From the NCBI GenBank assembly GCA_029814805.1, contig CP122393.1, positions 4,636,501 to 4,700,500 of the forward strand: a stretch of DNA of 64,000 bases. The letters run 5' to 3'. Within the stretch, counting starts at the first letter, position 1. Each line of letters begins with the position of its first letter. Of this stretch, positions 27,016 to 34,298 are shown piece by piece. A model generated the notes under the pieces. It saw only the letters and a program-made list of their open reading frames with translations. It did not search any database and was not told the DNA's origin. Both the position numbers and the translations under genes were made by a program. Source of the DNA: Geminicoccaceae bacterium SCSIO 64248 (GTDB taxonomy: Bacteria > Pseudomonadota > Alphaproteobacteria > Geminicoccales > Geminicoccaceae).

Positions 27016-27984
27016 TCAGTTCGCGGCGATGCCGGCCTTGCGGATCACCTCGCCGTACCGATCGTACTCCTCGCGATTGAAGGCCTCGAACTCCGTCGTT
27101 GTCATGACCTGCACCGTGCCGCCGAAGTCGAGCAGGCGCTGCCTGAAGTACGGATCGTTGAGCGCTTCGGCCAGCGTGGCGTTGAGCGTGTCCACGACCG
27201 GGCGCGGCGTGCCCCCGGTGGTGTAGAGCGCGTACATGGTCTGCATCTCGACCTGCGGGTATCCGGCCTCGCGGATGGTCGGCACGTCGGGCATCTCCTT
27301 CAGGCGCTCGGGGCTCGTCACCGCGATCGGCTTGAGGTTGCCTGCCTTGATCTGGGACAAGGCGGCCGGCACCGTGTCGAAGGTCATCTGGATGACGCCG
27401 GCGATGATGTCGATCTGCGTCGGCGCCGAGCCGGGATAGGGCACGTGCACCGATTCAACGCCTGCCGCGATGTTGAATTGCTCGGCCAGGATGACATGCG
27501 TCGTGCCGAAGCCGGAGGAGCCGTATTTCACCGCCCCCGGATCCTCTTTCATGAAGCTGACCAGTTGGTCGACGCTGTCGACGCCCATGTCGTTGTTCAC
27601 GACGAGCACGTTGGGCACCAGCGTGATCAGGCCGACGGGCTGCAGGTCGGTGAGCGTGTCGTAGTCGAGGTCGATCAGGTGCGGGGCGATCGAGACCGGC
27701 GTGCTCGCGGCGACGAACAGGGTGTGCCCATCGGGCTCGGCCTTGGCCGTGGCCGACGCGCCGATCGTGTTCGACGCCCCCGGCCGGTTCTCGACCACGA
27801 CGGACACGCCCATGATCTCCGAGAACTTCTGCGCGATGAGACGGCCGATCGTGTCGCTTCCGCCGCCGGGATTGGCGCCTACGACGACGGTGACGGATCG
27901 GGCGGGATAGTCTTGCGCTGTGGCTGGCGTGGCGACCAGCCATCCCATGGCGAGCGCCGTCAGCGCACGCGTGACAGACTGCAT
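27016..27984 (-). CDS. Tripartite tricarboxylate transporter receptor (TctC/BUG family)
   Basis: Periplasmic receptor of 322 aa. The signal MQSVTRALTALAMGWLVATPATAQ is followed by the BUG-family opening PARSVTVVVGANPGGGSDTIGR and VVVENRPGASNTIGA. The AGVIQMTFDTVPAALSQIKAG and KPIAVTSPERL blocks complete the family pattern. ATG at 27984 begins the signal peptide and is preferred to 28023. It heads the leftward operon with the dehydrogenase, GntR, tctB and tctA. BUG proteins typically bind di- or tricarboxylates or amides. Confidence 0.94.
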   Translation of the reverse strand: MQSVTRALTALAMGWLVATPATAQDYPARSVTVVVGANPGGGSDTIGRLIAQKFSEIMGVSVVVENRPGASNTIGASATAKAEPDGHTLFVAASTPVSIAPHLIDLDYDTLTDLQPVGLITLVPNVLVVNNDMGVDSVDQLVSFMKEDPGAVKYGSSGFGTTHVILAEQFNIAAGVESVHVPYPGSAPTQIDIIAGVIQMTFDTVPAALSQIKAGNLKPIAVTSPERLKEMPDVPTIREAGYPQVEMQTMYALYTTGGTPRPVVDTLNATLAEALNDPYFRQRLLDFGGTVQVMTTTEFEAFNREEYDRYGEVIRKAGIAAN

Positions 27985-28040
27985 CAACGAGCATCTCCCT
28001 GAGGACCGCGCGCCGGCTTCCATGGCCGGTGTTCAGGAAC

Positions 28041-28069
28041 ATCAACTGATATTTCAGATGGCGTGTCAA
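28041..28069 (-). promoter_or_regulatory. Probable tctC promoter with palindrome in the spacer
   Basis: On the minus strand a consensus TTGACA (28069-28064) is followed after 17 bp by GTTGAT (28046-28041), 57 bp before the tctC start. The spacer and -10 edge contain CTGA-N4-TCAG (28046-28057). A bound GntR protein would occlude this promoter. The -35 is convincing, the -10 is weak. Confidence 0.4.
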
Positions 28070-28223
28070 GCGTCGTGCCGAGATGGGCGATGGTGACACC
28101 TCTGCTCCGTCCGGCCGCCTACACCGAGGCGAGGCGTCCGTCGCGCTGCAGGCACATCGATCCTGGCCCGAAGAGCCCGCGAGGTGACCCGGCGCTCAAA
28201 TCGTACGGCGGTCCGGCTGCAAC

Positions 28224-28241
28224 CGGCTCAAATCTGAGCCG
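28224..28241. promoter_or_regulatory. Upstream palindrome CGGCTCA-N4-TGAGCCG (copy 1, alcohol dehydrogenase)
   Basis: An 18-bp perfect dyad, 145 bp before the PQQ dehydrogenase start. The identical half-sites with a 4-bp spacer recur at 32454-32471 before the aldehyde dehydrogenase. A TTGACT at 28270 lies 28 bp downstream; the other copy has TTGACC 29 bp downstream, so spacing to the promoter is kept too. The 402-bp tctC to dehydrogenase intergenic region contains both this site and the leftward promoter. Binding by the AcoR-like regulator between the two targets is inferred. Confidence 0.7.
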
Positions 28242-28386
28242 ATCTCAACGACATAGTTCGATCCACCAATTGACTTAGAAAAATCGAATAAAACAAGATT
28301 ACCGCCTCCAGATGTTCGAAAATCGGGCAGCCGGAGAACGTGCCTGGCTGAAAACGATCGGGCGCATCCTCGGGGAGGAAGAAGCG

Positions 28387-30171
28387 ATGAAACGCACGAC
28401 CCAGCGACGAGTGCTCTGCTCCGCAGCGGCCGTCGCCCTGTTCTCCGGCGCGGCCGCCGCCCAGGAACTCAGCCGCGTCAACAAGGAGATCCCGGACTAC
28501 AGCCCCGTGACCAACGAACGGCTGGTGGCGGCGGATCCCAGCGACTGGCTGCTGCCCAAGGGCAACTACCAGGGCTGGATGTACAGCGCCCTGAATCAGG
28601 TGACGACGGAGAACGTCCGCGAGCTCAAGCCCGCCTGGGTGTATTCGACCGGCCTGGACGGCGGTCATCAGGCTCCCGCGCAAGTCAATGACGGCGTCAT
28701 GTTCGTGTCGACCCCCTACAACCACGTCCTGGCGCTCGACGCCAAGACCGGCGAGCTGTTCTGGCGCTACGAACACGACAACCCCCCCGACCTGGGCGTG
28801 ATGCACAACACCAGCCGCGGCGTGGCGCTGTGGGGCGACCGAGTCTTCGCGGCGGGCCTGGACGGCACGCTGAACGCGCTCGATGCCAAGACCGGCAAGC
28901 GCCTGTGCCAGGCCCAGATCGGCGACTGGGAGATCGGCGCCTACATCACCTCGGCGCCCATGCCGATCGAGGGCAAGATCCTTGTCGGTCCGTCCGGCGG
29001 CGAATTCGGCGTGCGCGGCTTCCTCGAAGCGACGAACGCCGAAAACTGCGAACAGGCGTGGCGGACCTACAGCGTGCCCGGGCCGGGCGAGCCGGGTCAC
29101 GAGACCTGGAAGCCCGAGGGTCCGCGCCCCGATGCCTGGAAATACGGCGGCGGCAGCATGTGGATGCCGGGCAACTACGACCCCGAGGCGCGCAAGATCT
29201 ATTGGGGTGTGGGCAACGGCTCGCCCTGGCTCGGTGACCAGCGTCCGGGCGACAATCTCTACGTCGCGTCGTCGATCTCGATGGATCCCGAGACCGGCAA
29301 GATCCTCGGGCACATGCAGTATCACTGGAACGACAGCTGGGACTGGGCGGCGATGAACGCCCCGATGCTGATCGACATCGAGAATGACGGCCAGACGGTC
29401 CCGGGCCTCGTGAGCCCGCAGCGCAACGGCTACCTCTACTGGCTGACGCGCGATGACGAGGGCCACATCGACTACGCCGAGGGCAAGCCTTACGTCTACA
29501 ACAACGCGTTCGAGTCGCTGGACGAAGAGACCGGTCGTCCGACCTACAACAAGGATCACGTCCCGACCACGGGAAACAAGGTCGAGTACTGCCCAAGTCT
29601 CTGGGGCGGCAAGAACTACCCCTATGACGCCTACAATCCCGAAACCGGCATGCTCTACATTCCGGTGAATGAGAACGTCTGCAACTCGTGGACGGGCATC
29701 CTGGACGAAGACACCGATCCGGCTTCGGGTCAGTGGTGGGCCGGCATGGACCTGGCCGAGTTGCAGGTCTATCTGCGCGATCCGTCCAAGGGAGTCGGCC
29801 AGCTCCAGGCATGGAACGTCAACACGCGCGAGGTCGCCTGGACCCACGAGTTCGGCAAGACGATGAACTGGGGGTCGATACTGACCACGGCGGGCGGCAT
29901 CGTGTTCAACGCCGGCACCAACGACCGCAAGTTGCGCGCCTTCGACGCCAAGACCGGCGAGGTGTTGTGGGAGTTTCCGCTGAACTCGACCGCCATCTCA
30001 CCGCCGGTCTCGTACGAGGTGGACGGCAAGCAGTATATCGCGGTCGTCGCCGGCTACGGGGTGGACGCGCAATGGACCAATTCGGTCCTCGCCGAAGCCG
30101 ACCAGTCGGGCGAGTGGAAAGGCGATGTGCCGGTCGGCGGTGCGATCTGGGTCTTCGCCCTTCCTGACTGA
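28387..30171 (+). CDS. PQQ-dependent alcohol dehydrogenase (methanol/ethanol family)
   Basis: Periplasmic quinoprotein of 594 aa oxidising an alcohol to an aldehyde. A signal peptide ends near GAAAAQ; eight-bladed propeller motifs such as LALDAKTGELFW and VLWEFPLNST follow. Predicted metal ligands are Glu206 (SGGEFGVRG), Asn277 (VGNGSPW) and the catalytic Asp319 (SWDW). The residue two after Asp319 is Ala, the calcium-type state, not the extra Asp of lanthanide XoxF enzymes. The vicinal Cys-Cys pair usual after blade two is absent: the segment reads LGVMHNTSRG. ATG at 28387 follows a GGGGAGGAAG site; a longer frame begins at 28312. A Rieske gene follows directly, with no cytochrome c gene. 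Confidence 0.92.
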   Translation: MKRTTQRRVLCSAAAVALFSGAAAAQELSRVNKEIPDYSPVTNERLVAADPSDWLLPKGNYQGWMYSALNQVTTENVRELKPAWVYSTGLDGGHQAPAQVNDGVMFVSTPYNHVLALDAKTGELFWRYEHDNPPDLGVMHNTSRGVALWGDRVFAAGLDGTLNALDAKTGKRLCQAQIGDWEIGAYITSAPMPIEGKILVGPSGGEFGVRGFLEATNAENCEQAWRTYSVPGPGEPGHETWKPEGPRPDAWKYGGGSMWMPGNYDPEARKIYWGVGNGSPWLGDQRPGDNLYVASSISMDPETGKILGHMQYHWNDSWDWAAMNAPMLIDIENDGQTVPGLVSPQRNGYLYWLTRDDEGHIDYAEGKPYVYNNAFESLDEETGRPTYNKDHVPTTGNKVEYCPSLWGGKNYPYDAYNPETGMLYIPVNENVCNSWTGILDEDTDPASGQWWAGMDLAELQVYLRDPSKGVGQLQAWNVNTREVAWTHEFGKTMNWGSILTTAGGIVFNAGTNDRKLRAFDAKTGEVLWEFPLNSTAISPPVSYEVDGKQYIAVVAGYGVDAQWTNSVLAEADQSGEWKGDVPVGGAIWVFALPD

Positions 30172-30184
30172 GCCTGACGCGAAC

Positions 30185-30211
30185 GGGTCCCGGACATGCG
30201 CGCCGGGACCC
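30185..30211 (+). terminator. Hairpin between the PQQ dehydrogenase and Rieske genes
   Basis: Nine-base arms GGGTCCCGG and CCGGGACCC with a 9-base loop in the 73-bp intercistronic gap. There is no T-run, so it more likely sets relative expression or mRNA stability than full termination. Confidence 0.45.
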
Positions 30212-30244
30212 CATTAGCCAGACCTTTCGAACGTGGATAGACAT

Positions 30245-30859
30245 ATGAAGGATGAAGAGTTCGTCTGCGGCTGCCGCTGCGGCGACAACCGCGACAATCG
30301 CCGAGGCTTTCTTTCGACAGCGGCCGCGGTCCTCTCGGCAGCGCAGTTCGTGCTTCGGCCGTCCGCCGCGTGGTCGGCCGAGGAGGAGATCAGCAACGCC
30401 GCACCGCAGCCCGGCGACTTCCTGACCTATCAGACGAAGGCGAAGCGCGGGCCGCGCCTCAAGCCGGCCGATCTCAAGAAGAGTGCGAAGCAATTGCTTG
30501 CCTTGCCGGTGGATTCGGCATCGGGCGTCGTTCGCGACGGGTCGCGCTTCAACCAGATCATGCTGACCCAACTGGACCCGCAGGAACTGGACGAGACCAC
30601 CCGTGCCCGGGCCGCCGAGGGCGTGGTCGCCTACTCGGCCATGTGCACGCATGACGCCTGCCCGGTCTCGTCGTGGGACGGCAAGGCGCAGCACTATGTC
30701 TGCCCGTGCCATCAGAGCCGCTTCGATCCCAAGGCCGGGGGAAATCTCGTCAGCGGGCCGGCCTACCGCCCGCTCCCGGCGCTGCCGCTCAAGCTGGCGG
30801 ACAGCGGCGAACTGGTCGTCGCCGAGCCGTTTACGGCACGCGTCGGCGGTGGCCGGTAG
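30245..30859 (+). CDS. Tat-exported Rieske [2Fe-2S] protein
   Basis: A 204-aa electron-transfer protein. The N-terminus carries NRRGFLSTAAAVLSAAQF, a twin-arginine signal. The C-terminal Rieske fold binds a [2Fe-2S] cluster through CTHDAC and CPCHQSRFDP, giving the C-x-H and C-x-x-H ligands plus two extra cysteines for the disulfide. The extreme N-terminus holds a CGCRCG cluster. A GTG at 30233 would add four residues. Immediately downstream of the PQQ dehydrogenase, it may accept its electrons in place of the usual cytochrome c; this pairing is unusual and is inference. Confidence 0.88.
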   Translation: MKDEEFVCGCRCGDNRDNRRGFLSTAAAVLSAAQFVLRPSAAWSAEEEISNAAPQPGDFLTYQTKAKRGPRLKPADLKKSAKQLLALPVDSASGVVRDGSRFNQIMLTQLDPQELDETTRARAAEGVVAYSAMCTHDACPVSSWDGKAQHYVCPCHQSRFDPKAGGNLVSGPAYRPLPALPLKLADSGELVVAEPFTARVGGGR

Positions 30860-30893
30860 AGGGCGAGGAGCACCGTATGGGACATTCCGGAGC

Positions 30894-31334
30894 ATGAAGG
30901 TCGACCTGCGGCTGCTGGGGGTCGGCATATGCCTTGTCGTGGTGACCGCCCCTGTGCCGGCCAAGGCCAACAAGCCGCTGATCGGCGTCTCCTGCGGCGG
31001 CGGCTTCTACGTACGTGCGCCGACCAAGAAGGTTTACTGGGTGCATGGTGAGCCGCCGGTCCGCACCGAGGCGTTCGACGGATCGGACGCGCTGGTCGCG
31101 CTCGCGCAATGCGACAAGGGCGTCGTGTCGGTGATCGGCGATGCCGAGAAGACCGGCCATTCGAAGGTTTTCTACAGTCCCGACTGCCTGGACATAGGCG
31201 CCGCGGCCAATGGCACCGACCTGATCTATGACGGCTCCGAGGCGGTCCGCGGCCTCGATATCGGCAAGGATGGCCTGACGATCAGCTTCGTCTCAGGCAG
31301 GACACAGACCGCCGCCATCTGCACGAAGGACTGA
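30894..31334 (+). CDS. Small secreted protein of unknown function
   Basis: Reads as a 146-aa protein with a signal peptide (MKVDLRLLG, hydrophobic core, cut near PAKA) and four cysteines in the mature part (SCGGG, QCDKG, DCLDIG, ICTKD), suggesting two disulfides. I recognise no family. It begins 34 bp after the Rieske stop in the same direction, so it is likely part of the alcohol-oxidation operon. A periplasmic accessory or electron-transfer-associated role is possible but unsupported. Confidence 0.65.
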   Translation: MKVDLRLLGVGICLVVVTAPVPAKANKPLIGVSCGGGFYVRAPTKKVYWVHGEPPVRTEAFDGSDALVALAQCDKGVVSVIGDAEKTGHSKVFYSPDCLDIGAAANGTDLIYDGSEAVRGLDIGKDGLTISFVSGRTQTAAICTKD

Positions 31335-31467
31335 TGCGAGGCCCGGTCGGGCGCAGCGGCCGCGCCGACGGACAATTGTTGCCTAATTCTCGCCCGGCGA
31401 TAACATGACCGATCCGATGACGCGAACGGCCAAGAAGAAGGCCGAATAAAACTTGTCGGGGAAAAGC

Positions 31468-32442
31468 ATGGCAGTTGTTTCGTCGCATGCCGATCATGTG
31501 CGCAGCGTCCTCGCGTCTGGCATCGAAGCAGGCTCGCCCGTGGCCGCTTCCTGGCGGCGTTGCGCCAGGCAGCATAGCCTCGATCCGGACGTCACGCCCG
31601 ACATGCACCGGCTTCCCGACACCGAATTGCTCGAATGCCGGCAGGAAATGGAACCCCTGCTGCGCTCGGCCTTTCCCGCCCTGGAACGGCTGCAGGGCGC
31701 GACGGGCGACCATGGCGTCTGCCAGCTGCTGACCAATGCCGACGGCATCTCGCTGCACTGGTCGGGTGCGGCGGGCGACGAGGCCGAACTGCAGGCCTGG
31801 GGCTTGTGCCGTGGCGTGGACTGGAGCGAGGCAGCCAGCGGCACCAACGGCGTCGGCACGTCGCTGATCGAGCGGCGCACCCTGGTCGTCCAGCATGAGC
31901 ATCATTACTATGCGCGCGCCCTGAAGATCACCTGCATATCGGCGCCGGTCTTCGACCACGCCGGGACGCTTGCCGGGGCGGTCAACGTGACCTTCTACGG
32001 CAGCACCAGCACCCAGGCGCCTGCCGGACTTCTCGCGTCCGCGGTTGCGGACACCGCGCGACAGATCGAGATCGATCACTTCCACCATCATTTTCACGAC
32101 GCGCGCATCAGCTCCTTGCCGTGGGCCTTGCGCTGCGGAGCCGTGCTCCTGGCGACCGACCGTGACGACGTCATCGTCGGGGCCAGCCGCGGGGCGCGGC
32201 ACGTGCTCGGCCTGAACGACGCCGCGATTCGCGAGGGCGTGATCGCAGCCGATCGTATTCATGCGCTGGCAAACCGGGTCGAGGATGATGGGCTGGACAC
32301 GGCCGAGCATGGCGCGCTCCGCCGTGCCTTGCTGCGGGAACGCGGCAATGTCACGGCGGCCTCGCGCCGCCTGGGCGTCAGCCTTGCGACCATCAAGCGC
32401 AAGATCAGTCACCGGCATCTCGAGCGGCGCAGCCGCAATTGA
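31468..32442 (+). CDS. AcoR-like regulator with GAF and Fis-type HTH, lacking AAA+ domain
   Basis: A 324-aa regulator. Residues about 20-210 match the N-terminal sensor of AcoR-type activators (SWRRCARQHSLDP, then a GAF region with GLCRGVDWSEAASGTNGVGT). The C-terminus has a Fis-type HTH (ALLRERGNVTAASRRLGVSLATIKRKI). The sigma54-interacting AAA+ ATPase normally between them is missing: no GESGTGKE or GAFTGA motif. It should therefore act through ordinary promoters. ATG at 31468 follows GGGGA; a TTG lies at 31453. It stands between the alcohol-oxidation genes and the aldehyde dehydrogenase and probably controls both. Confidence 0.85.
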   Translation: MAVVSSHADHVRSVLASGIEAGSPVAASWRRCARQHSLDPDVTPDMHRLPDTELLECRQEMEPLLRSAFPALERLQGATGDHGVCQLLTNADGISLHWSGAAGDEAELQAWGLCRGVDWSEAASGTNGVGTSLIERRTLVVQHEHHYYARALKITCISAPVFDHAGTLAGAVNVTFYGSTSTQAPAGLLASAVADTARQIEIDHFHHHFHDARISSLPWALRCGAVLLATDRDDVIVGASRGARHVLGLNDAAIREGVIAADRIHALANRVEDDGLDTAEHGALRRALLRERGNVTAASRRLGVSLATIKRKISHRHLERRSRN

Positions 32443-32453
32443 ATGGCGCCGAG

Positions 32454-32471
32454 CGGCTCATTTTTGAGCCG
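32454..32471. promoter_or_regulatory. Upstream palindrome CGGCTCA-N4-TGAGCCG (copy 2, aldehyde dehydrogenase)
   Basis: Same half-sites and spacing as the copy at 28224-28241, with a TTTT spacer here. It lies 11 bp after the regulator stop and 120 bp before the aldehyde dehydrogenase start. A terminator role is possible given the T-rich loop, but the repeat in front of another gene argues for an operator. Confidence 0.7.
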
Positions 32472-32500
32472 TTCCGCCAAGTGCCGTCGCCCCGCTCGGA

Positions 32501-32529
32501 TTGACCTCCCCTCCGTCTCGCCGTCGAAT
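32501..32529 (+). promoter_or_regulatory. Sigma70-like promoter of the aldehyde dehydrogenase gene
   Basis: TTGACC, 17-bp spacer, TCGAAT, ending 62 bp before the ATG. The palindrome centre is about 38 bp upstream of the -35 hexamer, a good distance for activation. No -24/-12 sigma54 element was found here. Confidence 0.5.
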
Positions 32530-32591
32530 TTCCTCCGGTTCCGGCCGCTCGGTCGCAACAGAAGAAGACTGCTGGGAAGGAGGAGTGAACC

Positions 32592-34073
32592 ATGGCGTCG
32601 TCCCTGATCGCCGATCGCGTCGCTGAGACGTTCTCAGGCCAGCCCCGGGATTATCGCAACCATATCGACGGCCGCTTCATCGAGAACGGCACCGAGATGA
32701 TCGACGTGCTGAACCCGGCGACCGGTGCATTGGTGGGGCGTATCCCGGAAAGCTCCGCGGCGGACGTGGACGCCGCCGTCGTCGCCGCCCGCCGGGCCCA
32801 GGGCGACTGGGAGCAACGGCCGGCGATCGAGCGCGCCAACCATCTGCGCGCCATCTCGGCCAAGCTGCGCGAGCATCGGCTGGAACTGGCCGACATCATC
32901 GTCAGGGAGCAGGGCAAGGTGCGCGGCCTCGCCCAGGTGGAGGTCGATTTCACCGCGGACTACATCGACTACATGGCCGAGTGGGCGCGCCGGATCGAGG
33001 GCGAGGTCCTGACCAGCGACCGCCCGGGCGAGACCATGCTGCTGCTGCGCAAGCCGCTCGGCGTGGTGGCGGGCATCCTGCCTTGGAATTTCCCCTTCTT
33101 CCTGATCGCCCGGAAGATGGCGCCGGCGCTGGTGACGGGAAACACCATCGTCATCAAGCCGAGCGAGGAGACGCCGCTCAACGCCTACGCCTTCGCCGAG
33201 CTGCTGGCCGAAACGGACCTGCCCAAGGGGGTGTTCAACCTGGTCGGCGGGCGCGGCGCCGTGGCGGGCGAAGCGCTGATTTCGCATCCCGGCATCGACC
33301 TGATCACCTTCACCGGCAGCGTCGCGACCGGCTCGCACATCATGCAGGTCGCGGGCAGGAACCTGACCAAGGTCAATCTGGAACTCGGCGGCAAGGCCCC
33401 GGCCATCGTACTGAAGGACGCCGACCTCGACTTGGCGGCGGAGGCGATCCACGCTTCGCGCGTGATCAATACCGGCCAGGTCTGCAACTGCGCCGAACGG
33501 GTCTATGTCGAACGCGAGGTGCACGATGCGCTGGTCGCGAAGCTGAAGGTGCTGTTCGAGGGCACGCTCTATGGCGACCCGTCCTCGGAGGAAGGCCTGC
33601 ACATGGGGCCCCTGGTCAACAAAGCCGGTCTCGACAAGGTCGCACGCGCGGTCGACCTCGCCCGAGAACAGGGCGCCACGGTGATCATGGGCGGCAAGGT
33701 CGCGGACCGTCCGTCGGGCTTCCATTACGAGCCCACCCTGATCACCGGCGCGACGGCGGAGATGGACATCATGCAGCGTGAGATCTTCGGCCCGGTCCTG
33801 CCGATCCAGGAGGTGGGCGGCCTCGATGAAGCCATCGCGCTCGCCAACGATTCCGAATACGGCCTGACCTCGTCGGTCTACACCCGCGACCTGAATGCGG
33901 CGATGAAGGCCGCGCGCGAGCTGAAGTTCGGCGAGACCTACATCAACCGCGAGAACTTCGAGGCCATGCAGGGCTTTCATGCCGGACGACGCAAGTCCGG
34001 CATCGGCGGTGCCGACGGCAAGCACGGGCTCTACGAGTTCACCACGACCCACGTGGTCTACATCAAGGGCTGA
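32592..34073 (+). CDS. aldA: Aldehyde dehydrogenase, AldA (lactaldehyde/glycolaldehyde) type
   Basis: NAD-dependent enzyme of 493 aa oxidising an aldehyde to an acid in the cytoplasm. The catalytic Cys is Cys298 (NTGQVCNCAERV) and the general base lies in NLELGGKAP. The C-terminal block EAMQGFHAGRRKSGIGGADG is close to E. coli AldA, which oxidises lactaldehyde and glycolaldehyde. A GGAAGGAGGAG ribosome site precedes the ATG. It presumably consumes the aldehyde produced by the PQQ dehydrogenase under the same regulator; the matching upstream palindromes support this. Confidence 0.9.
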   Translation: MASSLIADRVAETFSGQPRDYRNHIDGRFIENGTEMIDVLNPATGALVGRIPESSAADVDAAVVAARRAQGDWEQRPAIERANHLRAISAKLREHRLELADIIVREQGKVRGLAQVEVDFTADYIDYMAEWARRIEGEVLTSDRPGETMLLLRKPLGVVAGILPWNFPFFLIARKMAPALVTGNTIVIKPSEETPLNAYAFAELLAETDLPKGVFNLVGGRGAVAGEALISHPGIDLITFTGSVATGSHIMQVAGRNLTKVNLELGGKAPAIVLKDADLDLAAEAIHASRVINTGQVCNCAERVYVEREVHDALVAKLKVLFEGTLYGDPSSEEGLHMGPLVNKAGLDKVARAVDLAREQGATVIMGGKVADRPSGFHYEPTLITGATAEMDIMQREIFGPVLPIQEVGGLDEAIALANDSEYGLTSSVYTRDLNAAMKAARELKFGETYINRENFEAMQGFHAGRRKSGIGGADGKHGLYEFTTTHVVYIKG

Positions 34074-34145
34074 AGCGCCGTCACTCCGACCGGCGTGCCT
34101 GCGTCGCGCATCGCGTCCCGGCCATGCGCGGCATCGGGACGGGTC

Positions 34146-34172
34146 GCGCATCGTGATCCGCGGTGCGGTGCG
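34146..34172 (+). repeat. Short IS6-transposase-like fragment
   Basis: Twenty-seven bases match the degenerate IS6 transposase at 60917-60943 with 24 identities and encode RIVIRGAV in the same frame. The surrounding 225-bp gap between aldA and the convergent dehydrogenase shows no other gene. It may be a transposon scar, or chance given the short length. Confidence 0.3.
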
Positions 34173-34298
34173 TTCCTCAAGGGCGCGCGCCAGATCAACG
34201 CGGGGCCGTAGGGCTTACCGCGAACCGCGCCGCACCTGTCCGCGACGTGGCATGACGTGAGCGCGCCCTAGAGAACGTCGCGACGGAACCGACGGAGC

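Noticed and set aside
28387-30171. Lanthanide-dependent XoxF-type alcohol dehydrogenase
   Set aside because: The residue two after the catalytic Asp is Ala (WDWAA), not the extra Asp expected for lanthanide binding.
32454-32471. Rho-independent terminator after the AcoR-like regulator
   Set aside because: The T-rich stretch is in the loop, not after the stem, and the same dyad precedes the PQQ dehydrogenase gene, so an operator is preferred.
32442-32592. Sigma54 promoter (-24 GG / -12 GC) for the aldehyde dehydrogenase
   Set aside because: No TGGCAC-N5-TTGCA-like element was found; a sigma70-like pair fits better and the regulator lacks the AAA+ domain.
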